DNA of 5,156 bases. Origin: Pseudomonadota bacterium. GTDB lineage: Bacteria > Pseudomonadota > Gammaproteobacteria > Xanthomonadales > Xanthomonadaceae. The number at the start of each line of letters is the position of its first letter. Within the stretch, counting starts at the first letter, position 1. The stretch covers positions 1 through 5,156 of the forward strand of contig JAEXTE010000211.1 of the NCBI GenBank assembly GCA_023453655.1, given 5' to 3'. Both the position numbers and the translations under genes were made by a program. Positions 1 through 5,156 of this stretch are shown piece by piece. The notes under the pieces were generated by a model. The model ran no database searches, was not told the origin of the DNA, and saw only the letters and a list, made by a program, of their open reading frames with translations.

Positions 1-28
1 AGTCGGAGCAGGGTGAGCGTGGACCGCT

Positions 29-46
29 TGCGCGGCATGCCGCGCA
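29..46. repeat. 18-bp perfect palindrome, copy 1
   Basis: The sequence tgcgcggcatgccgcgca is its own reverse complement. The same 18 bases occur at 2720-2737, on the other side of lpdA, and the shared block extends one base further left (19 identical bases). It resembles a REP-type intergenic repeat unit rather than a protein-binding site, but no function can be assigned from sequence alone. Confidence 0.7.
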
Positions 47-72
47 TCCACGCGAACGCCCGACTCGGTTTG

Positions 73-102
73 GGTCGGGCCGGCCCGCGCAGCGGCCCGA
101 CC
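73..102. repeat. inverted repeat, 10-bp stem
   Basis: ggtcgggccg (73-82) pairs perfectly with cggcccgacc (93-102) around a 10-base loop. The stem can be lengthened through a bulge, because ctcgg (64-68) is complementary to ccgag (101-105). No T-run follows on either strand, so it is not a classical intrinsic terminator. It lies more than 300 bases from the lpdA stop. Confidence 0.5.
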
Positions 103-250
103 GAGCGGAGCGCGGACCCCGGCTGCCAGGGCGCGGCCTCCGACCCGGGGCAACTTGCCTGGGCCGGCGCGCGCGCTCGAGGCACGCACGGGACCACCGC
201 TACCTGGGGGATCGTCCGCAACCGGCGTGCCTTCTCCGCGAATGTCTTCC

Positions 251-274
251 GGCATCCGCCTGCGGGCGGATGCC
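251..274. repeat. inverted repeat, perfect 10-bp stem with 4-base loop
   Basis: ggcatccgcc (251-260) and ggcggatgcc (265-274) are exact reverse complements separated by tgcg. This is a very stable hairpin in either transcript. It is about 160 bases past the lpdA stop and has no flanking T-run. It may be a transcript-end structure or a repeat unit. Confidence 0.6.
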
Positions 275-389
275 TCCTCCGCGATTCCGCTGCGACGACC
301 CGCCGCGCGCGACCGGGTCCCGCTTCCCGAAAGAGGGCGGCGGCTACGGAAACCCGCCGGCGCGCCCGGGACAACGCCCGCCGGCCTTC

Positions 390-422
390 GCGCCGGAACG
401 CGCCGAGGCGCGTCGCCGGCGC
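390..422 (-). terminator. candidate 3' hairpin of the aceF-lpdA transcript
   Basis: Two nested stems can form: gcgccgg (390-396) with ccggcgc (416-422), and inside them acgcgcc (398-404) with ggcgcgt (407-413), separated by a small internal loop. In the minus-strand transcript it begins about 10 bases after the lpdA TAG stop, where a terminator or 3'-end stabilising hairpin is expected. No U-tract follows, so Rho-independent termination in the strict sense is not supported. Its role in ending or protecting the message is inferred from position and stem strength. Confidence 0.4.
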
Positions 423-432
423 ACGCCTGGCG

Positions 433-2619
433 CTACTTCCTCTTTGGCAGGTACAGGTCGGTGATGGTGCCGTCGAACACCTCGGCCGCCATCGCCACCG
501 ACTCGCTGAGCGTGGGATGCGGATGGATGGTGTGGCCGATGTCGGCAACCTCGCAGCCCATCTCGATCGCCAGCGCCGCCTCGGCGATCAGCTCGCCCGC
601 GTGCACGCCGACGATGCCCGCGCCGATGATGCGGTGGGTCGCCTCATCGAAGATGAGCTTGGTGAAGCCTTCCGTGCGCGACAGTCCGATCGCGCGGCCC
701 GAGGCCGCCCACGGGAACTTGCCCACGCCGACCTTGAGTCCCTTGGCCTTCGCCTCGGTCTCGGTCACGCCCACCCAGGCGATTTCCGGATCGGTATAGG
801 CCACCGAGGGGATCACCCGCGCCACCCACTCCTTCTTGTGCCCGGCCGCGACTTCCGCCGCCAGCTTGCCTTCGTGCGTCGCCTTGTGGGCCAGCATCGG
901 CTGGCCGACGATGTCGCCGATGGCGAAGATGTGCGGCACGTTGGTGCGCATCTGCGCGTCGACCTCGATGAAGCCGCGATCGGTCACGCGCACGCCGGCC
1001 TTCTCCGCATCGATCTTCCTGCCGTTGGGCGCGCGGCCCACGGCCACCAGCACGCGGTCGTAAAGCTTGCCCTCGGGGATGTTGTCCCCGTCGAAGCTGA
1101 CCTCGATGCCCTTCTTGCCGGCCCTGGCTTCCACTACCTTGGTCTTGAGGTGGGTGGACACGCCCTGCTTTTTCAGGCGATCGGCCAGCGGCTTGACCAG
1201 GTCCTTGTCGGCGCCCGGCATCAGCTGGTCGGCCAGCTCCACCACGGTTACCTCGCTGCCGAGGCTGCGGTACACGGTGGCCATTTCCAGGCCGATGATG
1301 CCGCCACCGACGACCAGCAGCTTTTTCGGCACGTCGGCCAGGTTCAGCGCATCGGTGGAATCCATGATGCGCGGATCGTCCCAGGGGAAGCCCGGCAGCT
1401 TCAGCGCCTGGCTGCCCGCGGCGATGATGCAGTGCTCGAAGCGCAGCAGCTGGGTCTTGCCGTCGTCGCCTGTGATTTCCAGTTCGTTGGCCGATACGAA
1501 CTTGCCAACGCCCTGCAGCACGCGCACCTTGCGCTGCTTGGCCATGCCTGCCAGCCCCTTGGTGAGCTGGCCGACGACCTTGTCCTTGTAGCCGCGCAGG
1601 GTGTCGAGGTTGATCTTCGGCTTGCCGAAATCCACGCCGTAGTCGCTGGCGTGCGCGGCCTGCTCGATCACGTCGGCCGCGTGCAGCAGCGCCTTGGACG
1701 GGATGCAGCCCACGTTGAGGCAGACGCCGCCGAGCGAGGCGTAGCGCTCGATCAGCACGGTGTCCAGATCGAGGTCGGCGGCGCGGAAGGCCGCCGTGTA
1801 GCCACCCGGCCCCGCGCCCAGTACCACCACCGCGCATTCCACGTCGGCCTTGCGGCCGGACGCGGCGGCCGCTTCCGGTGCCGGGCCGGCGGGCGCCCGG
1901 TGCGAGGGCGCCACCGGCGGCTTGCTGCCCGGCGCCACCTTCTCCGCGGGACGCGCATAGGGCGGCGTATCGCCTTCGGCCTCGATCAGCGCCACCACGG
2001 CGCCTTCGGAGAGCGTGTCGCCTACCTTGACCTTCAGCTCGCGCACCACGCCGGCGTGCGAGGACGGTACTTCCATCGTCGCCTTGTCCGATTCCAGGGT
2101 GACCAGGCCCTGGTCCCTGGCGACGGTATCGCCCACGGCCACCAGCACCTCGATCACCGGCACGTCGCTGTAGCCGCCGATGTCGGGCACCTTGGCTTCG
2201 ACCACGCCGTCGCCCTCGCCACCGGGAGCACCGCTCCCGCCCCCGCTCGCGTTCTCGCGCCCTGCCCCGCTCGCGGGGGAGGGTTGGGCTGGGGGCGAGG
2301 ACGCAGCATCACGCTTGCCCCCGCCCGCCGCGCTGTGCGCGTCGCCCTGCCCCGCAGGCGGGGGAGGCGTAGCCGCGCCCTCGGCCTCGAGCAACAGCAC
2401 CACGCCGCCTTCCGACAGCGTGTCGCCGACCTTGACCTTGATCTCCTTCACCACGCCGGCGTGCGAGGACGGCACTTCCATCGTCGCCTTGTCCGACTCC
2501 AGGGTGACCAGGCCCTGGTCCTTGGCGACGGTGTCGCCCACCGCCACCAGCACCTCGATCACCGGGACATCGTCGTAGCCGCCGATGTCGGGCACCTTCA
2601 CTTCGATCGTGTTCGCCAT
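433..2619 (-). CDS. lpdA: dihydrolipoyl dehydrogenase (E3) with two N-terminal lipoyl domains
   Basis: The 728-residue protein is the flavoprotein that reoxidises dihydrolipoamide with NAD+ in the cytoplasmic pyruvate dehydrogenase complex. Residues 1-80 and 139-216 are lipoyl domains, each with the ESDKATMEVP motif; the lipoylated lysines are K44 and K179. A Gly/Ala/Pro/Ser linker spans about 82-138 and a second about 217-258. The E3 core follows: FAD-binding GAGPGG at 268-273, redox disulfide C300/C305 in CLNVGC, NAD-binding GGGIIG at 438-443, and the C-terminal HPHPTLSE with catalytic pair H701 and E706. Plain E3 enzymes are about 470 residues; the extra length is the lipoyl arms. One N-terminal lipoyl domain on E3 is known in some bacteria (for example Neisseria p64k); two is unusual. 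The ATG at 2619 is supported by GAGG six bases upstream and by the MANTIEVKVPDIGGY start, typical of a lipoyl domain. The stop is TAG. It lies 131 bases after aceF, probably in one operon. Confidence 0.97.
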   Translation of the reverse strand: MANTIEVKVPDIGGYDDVPVIEVLVAVGDTVAKDQGLVTLESDKATMEVPSSHAGVVKEIKVKVGDTLSEGGVVLLLEAEGAATPPPPAGQGDAHSAAGGGKRDAASSPPAQPSPASGAGRENASGGGSGAPGGEGDGVVEAKVPDIGGYSDVPVIEVLVAVGDTVARDQGLVTLESDKATMEVPSSHAGVVRELKVKVGDTLSEGAVVALIEAEGDTPPYARPAEKVAPGSKPPVAPSHRAPAGPAPEAAAASGRKADVECAVVVLGAGPGGYTAAFRAADLDLDTVLIERYASLGGVCLNVGCIPSKALLHAADVIEQAAHASDYGVDFGKPKINLDTLRGYKDKVVGQLTKGLAGMAKQRKVRVLQGVGKFVSANELEITGDDGKTQLLRFEHCIIAAGSQALKLPGFPWDDPRIMDSTDALNLADVPKKLLVVGGGIIGLEMATVYRSLGSEVTVVELADQLMPGADKDLVKPLADRLKKQGVSTHLKTKVVEARAGKKGIEVSFDGDNIPEGKLYDRVLVAVGRAPNGRKIDAEKAGVRVTDRGFIEVDAQMRTNVPHIFAIGDIVGQPMLAHKATHEGKLAAEVAAGHKKEWVARVIPSVAYTDPEIAWVGVTETEAKAKGLKVGVGKFPWAASGRAIGLSRTEGFTKLIFDEATHRIIGAGIVGVHAGELIAEAALAIEMGCEVADIGHTIHPHPTLSESVAMAAEVFDGTITDLYLPKRK
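2046..2192 (-). repeat. intragenic direct repeat: lipoyl domain 2 of lpdA
   Basis: This block aligns without gaps to 2451-2597 with a 405-base (135-codon) offset. I count 9 mismatches in 147 bases. It codes for most of the second lipoyl domain, including lysine 179. The aceF lipoyl segment (3965-4111) differs from 2451-2597 at about 20 of the same 147 positions, so the two lpdA copies are the closest pair. Confidence 0.9.
2260..2283. repeat. REP-like imperfect palindrome inside the lpdA linker, copy 1
   Basis: ccctgccccgc (2260-2270) and gcgggggaggg (2273-2283) are 11-base arms that pair with one mismatch around a 2-base centre. On the plus strand the copy is followed by gggttggg-type sequence ending ggggcgagg at 2300. 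This arrangement recalls the dispersed intergenic repeats of Xanthomonadaceae; that resemblance is from memory, not from a search. In lpdA it codes for residues 113-120 of the linker, reading Pro-Ser-Pro-Ala-Ser-Gly-Ala-Gly. Confidence 0.6.
2345..2368. repeat. REP-like imperfect palindrome inside the lpdA linker, copy 2
   Basis: It has the same left arm ccctgccccgc (2345-2355) and nearly the same right arm (2358-2368) as the copy at 2260-2283; only the two central bases and the last base differ. The copies are 85 bases apart, which is not a multiple of three, so the gene reads this one in another frame, giving Pro-Pro-Pro-Ala-Gly-Gln-Gly at about residues 84-92. The similarity therefore lies in the DNA and not in the protein. 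Confidence 0.6.
2451..2597 (-). repeat. intragenic direct repeat: lipoyl domain 1 of lpdA
   Basis: This is the partner of 2046-2192 and codes for most of the first lipoyl domain, including lysine 44. Identity is highest through the segment around the lipoyl-lysine motif and ends near the domain boundaries: the linkers and the first few codons are not shared. That pattern fits a domain-sized duplication or gene conversion. Confidence 0.9.
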
Positions 2620-2625
2620 TCACGG

Positions 2626-2629
2626 CCTC
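2626..2629 (-). promoter_or_regulatory. ribosome binding site of lpdA
   Basis: GAGG on the minus strand lies six bases before the ATG at 2619. It supports this start, which also matches the expected beginning of the first lipoyl domain. Confidence 0.7.
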
Positions 2630-2685
2630 GCTTGAATTGGGTTGTTGCCGCTCCTGGCGTCATCGCAACGACCTCGGAACGTCCG

Positions 2686-2707
2686 GCCCGGCCATCCATG
2701 GCCGGGC
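2686..2707 (-). repeat. aceF-lpdA intergenic hairpin, perfect 10-bp stem
   Basis: gcccggccat (2686-2695) and atggccgggc (2698-2707) are exact reverse complements with a 2-base centre. In the minus-strand transcript the structure lies about 45 bases after the aceF stop and about 65 bases before the lpdA start. It is not followed by a U-run. It could stabilise the aceF 3' end after processing or partly attenuate lpdA expression; both are inferences from position. Confidence 0.6.
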
Positions 2708-2718
2708 GCTCTCCGGGA

Positions 2719-2738
2719 TTGCGCGGCATGCCGCGCAA
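2719..2738. repeat. 20-bp perfect palindrome, copy 2 of the 18-bp element
   Basis: The palindrome runs from tt at 2719-2720 to aa at 2737-2738, around the same 18-base core found at 29-46. It begins 12 bases after the aceF TGA stop on the transcribed strand. With the hairpin at 2686-2707 it forms a two-palindrome unit filling about half of the aceF-lpdA spacer, in the manner of a REP or BIME-type element. Confidence 0.65.
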
Positions 2739-2750
2739 CCGTCTCGCCGG

Positions 2751-4133
2751 TCAGAGCAGCACGCGGCGCATGTCCGCGAGCAGCTGGGCGAGATAGGCGG
2801 TGAAGCGCGCGGCGGCGGCGCCGTCGATCACGCGGTGGTCGTAGCTCAGCGACAGCGGCAGCACCAGCCGCGGCTGGAAGGCCTTGCCGTCCCAGACCGG
2901 CTTGATCGACGACTTCGACACGCCGAGGATCGCCACTTCCGGCGCATTGACGATCGGCGTGAACGCGGTGCCGCCGATGCCGCCGAGCGAGCTGATCGAG
3001 AAGCAGCCGCCGGACATGTCGGCCGGGCTGAGCTTGCCGTCACGCGCCTTCTTGGCCAGCGCACCGGTTTCCTGCGCGATCTCGATCACGCCCTTCCTGT
3101 CGACGTCGCGGACCACCGGCACCACCAGGCCATTCGGCGTGTCGGCGGCGAAGCCGATGTGGAAGTACTTCTTGAGCGTCAGCGTCTCGCCCGAAGCGTC
3201 GAGCGAGGCGTTGAAATCGGGGAACTTCTTCAGCGCATTGGCGCTGGCCTTGATCAGGAAGGCGAGCATGGTGAGCTTGATGCCCGCCTTCTCGTTCTCC
3301 TTGTTCAGCGCCACGCGCAGCGCCTCGAGCTCGGTGATGTCGGCGTCGTCGTGCTGGGTGACGTGCGGGATCATCGCCCAGTTGCGCGCCAGGTTCGCAC
3401 CGGAGATCTTCTTGATGCGCGACAGCGGCTTTTCCTCGATCTCGCCGAACTTGGAGAAGTCCACCTTCGGCCACGGCAGCAGGTTGAGGCCCGCGCCGCC
3501 GCCAGCTGCGGCCGCTGGCGCCGCGCCCGCGCCGGACAGCACGCCCTTGACGAACTTCTGCACATCTTCCCTGGTGATGCGGCCGCCGTTCCCGCTGCCG
3601 GCCACCTGGCCCAGGTCCACGCCCAGCTCGCGCGCGAACAGGCGCACCGCGGGGCTGGCATAGGGCACCTTGCCCGGGATCAGCGCGTCGGCCTCGAAAC
3701 GCAGCGGCGGCTGGCCCTGCGGCGACGCCTTGGCCTGCGCATCGATCGAGGCCTGGGCCAGCTTGTCGGCCTGGCCGGAGGTGGCCACCGGTTCGACGAC
3801 CGGATCGGGTTCCCTGCCCTTGGCGGGCGCAGGCGGCGCCGCGGCCGGGGTGGCGGCGGCCGCGGCGGGCCGGGCCGCTTCGCCGCCGGATTCCGCCACC
3901 TCGATCACCGCCACCACGCCACCTTCCGACAGCGTGTCGCCAACCTTGACCTTGAGCTCCTTCACCACGCCGGCATGCTGGGAGGGGACCTCCATCGTGG
4001 CCTTGTCCGACTCCAGCGTGACCAGGCCCTGGTCCTGGGCCACCGTGTCGCCAACCGCCACGAGCACCTCGATGACGGGGACATCGTCGTAACCGCCGAT
4101 ATCGGGGACGCGTGATTCTTTGAGGTCGGCCAT
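2751..4133 (-). CDS. aceF: dihydrolipoamide acetyltransferase, E2 of pyruvate dehydrogenase
   Basis: The 460-residue E2 moves the acetyl group from lipoamide to CoA and forms the core of the pyruvate dehydrogenase complex. In order: one lipoyl domain at 1-80 (lysine 44 in LESDKATMEVP); an Ala/Pro-rich flexible linker at about 83-153; a peripheral-subunit-binding domain at about 157-195 (YASPAVRLFARELGVDL, then GSGNGGRITREDV), which holds E1 and/or E3; a short Ala/Gly linker; and the acyltransferase domain from about 220 to the end, with DHRVIDG at 432-438 holding catalytic H433 and D437. The E. coli enzyme has three lipoyl domains; this has one. The frame stays open upstream to 4562, but the ATG at 4133 is chosen because GGAGG lies five bases before it and MADLKESRVPDIGGY begins a lipoyl domain. 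aceF is used over the oxoglutarate-dehydrogenase E2 name because the lipoyl and core sequences are of the AceF type and lpdA follows; that is strong but not proof. The stop is TGA. Confidence 0.95.
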   Translation of the reverse strand: MADLKESRVPDIGGYDDVPVIEVLVAVGDTVAQDQGLVTLESDKATMEVPSQHAGVVKELKVKVGDTLSEGGVVAVIEVAESGGEAARPAAAAATPAAAPPAPAKGREPDPVVEPVATSGQADKLAQASIDAQAKASPQGQPPLRFEADALIPGKVPYASPAVRLFARELGVDLGQVAGSGNGGRITREDVQKFVKGVLSGAGAAPAAAAGGGAGLNLLPWPKVDFSKFGEIEEKPLSRIKKISGANLARNWAMIPHVTQHDDADITELEALRVALNKENEKAGIKLTMLAFLIKASANALKKFPDFNASLDASGETLTLKKYFHIGFAADTPNGLVVPVVRDVDRKGVIEIAQETGALAKKARDGKLSPADMSGGCFSISSLGGIGGTAFTPIVNAPEVAILGVSKSSIKPVWDGKAFQPRLVLPLSLSYDHRVIDGAAAARFTAYLAQLLADMRRVLL

Positions 4134-4138
4134 GCGGC

Positions 4139-4143
4139 CCTCC
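4139..4143 (-). promoter_or_regulatory. ribosome binding site deciding the aceF start
   Basis: GGAGG on the minus strand is separated from the ATG at 4133 by five bases. It favours the 460-residue protein over in-frame upstream starts that would add up to 143 residues without recognisable domains. Confidence 0.8.
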
Positions 4144-4161
4144 AGCGGCAAGGGGATTCCT

Positions 4162-4190
4162 ATTGTGGCCGCATGCCCCCCGGCTCGCCA
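4162..4190 (-). promoter_or_regulatory. weak candidate sigma-70 promoter for aceF-lpdA
   Basis: On the minus strand, TGGCGA (4190-4185) and CACAAT (4167-4162) are 17 bases apart. They match the -35 and -10 consensus at three and four of six positions. Initiation here would leave a leader of roughly 20-25 bases carrying the GGAGG site. The match is weak and the assignment rests mainly on spacing and position. Confidence 0.2.
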
Positions 4191-4327
4191 GCCACCGTGG
4201 CAATGCGCCACCGCATGCAGTCCGTCGCGGCCACGCGGATGCCTTGGGCCAAGGGGTTTGCGGGCGCGGTCGCAGGGTCGGATCCGCACAGGCCGACGCC
4301 GTGCCGACCTGCCAGCGCGCCGCAATG

Positions 4328-4355
4328 CGCATGGTTGCGACTGCAACCGCATGCG
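4328..4355. repeat. hairpin in the divergent intergenic region
   Basis: cgcat plus ggttgc (4328-4338) pairs with gcaacc (4343-4348) and then atgcg (4351-4355), leaving a 4-base loop and a 2-base bulge (4349-4350). This 11-bp interrupted stem lies roughly midway between the two genes. Its role is unknown; it could be an operator-like dyad or a repeat relic. Confidence 0.4.
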
Positions 4356-4617
4356 ACGCACTTCCCGGCCTCGCGGGTTTCTTTCACATCCACCGCGCGA
4401 CGGGCCGTCGTCCCGGCGCAAGGCCTGTGGCCGCCGCGCCGCATGGTTGCGCGATCCGTGCGCCAACCGCGACGTTCGACCTTCGCATCGCCTGCACTCA
4501 CCGCACTGAATGCAGGCCGCACGGGTCGGCGTGGATTCACCCTCGCCACGGCGAAGGTTCATCCGCGCATCCCTAGGTTAGGCGCCGCCCACCTCAAGGG
4601 CGATCTACAAAACCACT

Positions 4618-4623
4618 GAGGAG
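4618..4623 (+). promoter_or_regulatory. ribosome binding site of the ompW-like gene
   Basis: GAGGAG lies six bases before the ATG at 4630. It is a strong Shine-Dalgarno sequence and selects this start over the next in-frame ATG at 4639. Confidence 0.85.
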
Positions 4624-4629
4624 TCCCCC

Positions 4630-5156
4630 ATGCAGTCCATGCGTCTTTACGGCATTTCCGCCGCCATCGCCGCCCTCCTGGCCGCCCCGGCCGCGTTCGC
4701 CCAGGAGGGCGATACCGCTTCCGGCAAGCGTTTCTCCGTCGTCGGCAGCGCGACCATCCTGGAGCCCGATTCCGACCCGCTGGGCGCCGAAGTGCGCGGC
4801 GACGTCGCGCCGACCCTGAGCGCCACCTGGCACGCCAACGACAACATCGGCATCGAGCTCTGGGGCGCGGCCGACAAGTTCAACCATCGCGTGCGCAACC
4901 AGGCCGGCAACCTCGGCACCGTGGACGCGCAGCCGATCGCGCTGGGCGGCCAGTACCACTTCGGCGCCGCCGACAACACCTTCCGCCCGTTCCTGGGCCT
5001 GGGCTACCACCAGACCAACATCAGCGACGAGTCGATCGGCACCGGCGAGCACGTCAGCATGACCACGCCCAAGGGCGCGATCGGCACCGTGGGCCTCGAC
5101 ATCAACATCAACCCGACCTGGTTCGCCCCCGTCGACGCCCGCAACCAGGAAGGCCA
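4630..5156 (+). CDS. ompW: OmpW-family outer-membrane protein, 3' end beyond window
   Basis: About 175 codons are visible and the frame is still open at the window edge; OmpW proteins are usually about 200-230 residues, so most of the gene is present. Residues 1-24 form a signal peptide: Arg at position 5, an Ala/Leu/Ile-rich core, and AFA followed by Q25 as a likely signal peptidase I site. The mature part alternates short polar turns with amphipathic strands. It contains the family-like stretch PIALGGQYHFG followed by FRPFLGLGYH, and later GTVGLDININPTWF, consistent with an eight-stranded barrel. OmpW members are small outer-membrane channels proposed to pass hydrophobic compounds and linked to stress or oxygen responses; no substrate can be read from the sequence. 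The gene is transcribed away from aceF. Family assignment is fairly secure; the symbol is by family and not by proven orthology. Confidence 0.8.
   Translation, partial: MQSMRLYGISAAIAALLAAPAAFAQEGDTASGKRFSVVGSATILEPDSDPLGAEVRGDVAPTLSATWHANDNIGIELWGAADKFNHRVRNQAGNLGTVDAQPIALGGQYHFGAADNTFRPFLGLGYHQTNISDESIGTGEHVSMTTPKGAIGTVGLDININPTWFAPVDARNQEG

Larger units (their letters stand above)
1..432. other. non-coding region downstream of lpdA
   Basis: No convincing gene is visible. Long open frames cross this stretch, but they continue straight through lpdA on the opposite strand and read as Arg/Ala/Pro/Gly-rich translations typical of spurious frames in high-GC DNA. The region contains several GC-rich inverted repeats (29-46, 73-102, 251-274 and 390-422), listed separately. 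It would form the 3' untranslated and terminator region of the aceF-lpdA transcript. A partial gene running off the left edge on the minus strand (possible ATG at 47-45) cannot be excluded, but only about 15 codons would be visible and there is no clear ribosome binding site. Confidence 0.6.
4134..4629. other. divergent intergenic region between aceF and the ompW-like gene
   Basis: These 496 bases separate two divergently transcribed genes and should carry both promoters. Several frames are open on both strands, but their translations are Arg/Ala/Cys-rich, overlap one another and show no recognisable domain, so I call no gene. Short GCATG- and GCATGG-containing motifs recur (for example cgcatggttgcg at 4329-4339 and again near 4440), and there is one clear hairpin at 4328-4355. 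No FNR/Anr-like TTGAT-N4-ATCAA site was found by eye, although ompW genes are often oxygen-regulated in other bacteria. I see no confident sigma-70 promoter for the plus-strand gene. Confidence 0.6.

Noticed and set aside
1..47. Possible start of a minus-strand gene running off the left edge (ATG at 47-45)
   Set aside because: Only about 15 codons would be visible, the frame runs through the 29-46 palindrome, and there is no clear ribosome binding site.
2046..2597. The repeated lipoyl block as an assembly artefact
   Set aside because: The copies differ at nine positions in 147 and are joined by a unique in-frame linker, which is not how a duplicated-read or collapse error looks. Long reads would still settle it.
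2598..2699. A 33-residue open frame on the minus strand overlapping the lpdA start (ATG at 2699)
   Set aside because: It begins inside the 2686-2707 hairpin, lacks a well-spaced ribosome binding site and has no recognisable sequence. Translational coupling to lpdA is possible but unsupported.
13..2796. A 927-codon open frame on the plus strand opposite lpdA
   Set aside because: It is antisense to a gene with clear lipoyl, FAD, NAD and catalytic motifs. Its translation is His/Arg/Ala/Gly-rich with no domain, as expected for the complementary frame of a high-GC gene.
2637..4115. A 492-codon open frame on the plus strand opposite aceF
   Set aside because: It is a complement-frame shadow of aceF. 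Its repeated His/Asp/Arg-rich blocks mirror the lipoyl-domain coding sequence on the other strand, and it has no recognisable domain.
4134..4562. A 143-residue N-terminal extension of AceF, including a cysteine cluster resembling an iron-sulfur motif (CIQCGECRRC)
   Set aside because: The extension precedes a normal lipoyl-domain start with a good GGAGG site and has Arg-rich, non-coding-like composition. E2 proteins start at the lipoyl domain, so the cysteine spacing is probably chance.
4594..5052. A 152-codon minus-strand open frame opposite the ompW-like gene
   Set aside because: The plus-strand frame has a strong ribosome binding site, signal peptide and OmpW-like strands. The minus frame is Gly/Val/Ala-rich with no domain and overlaps it almost completely.

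Overview
The window is very GC-rich and has the compact, palindrome-studded look of a gammaproteobacterium of the Xanthomonadaceae/Lysobacteraceae type (Xanthomonas, Lysobacter, Luteimonas and relatives). This assignment is inferred from protein style, GC richness and the kind of intergenic repeats. No rRNA or other taxonomic marker is present.

Layout: 1-432 holds no convincing gene and carries several GC-rich hairpins downstream of lpdA. 433-2619 (minus) is lpdA, a dihydrolipoyl dehydrogenase (E3) with two N-terminal lipoyl domains. 2620-2750 is a spacer with two strong palindromes. 2751-4133 (minus) is aceF, the E2 acetyltransferase of the pyruvate dehydrogenase complex, with one lipoyl domain. 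4134-4629 is a divergent intergenic region of about 500 bases. 4630 to the window end (plus) is the 5' part of an OmpW-family outer-membrane protein gene.

aceF and lpdA are co-oriented, 131 bases apart, and probably form an operon transcribed aceF to lpdA. E2 transfers acetyl groups from lipoamide to CoA, and E3 reoxidises dihydrolipoamide with FAD and NAD+. The E1 gene (aceE) is not in the window, and the divergent ompW-like gene means it is not immediately upstream of aceF. The ompW-like gene is transcribed away and has no evident functional link.

The main point of interest is the architecture of lpdA. Its two lipoyl domains match at 138 of 147 compared bases, closer to each other than to the aceF lipoyl domain, which points to a recent duplication inside the gene. 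The linker between them contains two copies of a GC-rich imperfect palindrome resembling an intergenic REP-type element, read in two different frames. In addition, one perfect 18-bp palindrome occurs on both sides of lpdA. I found no new defence, mobile or RNA system here.
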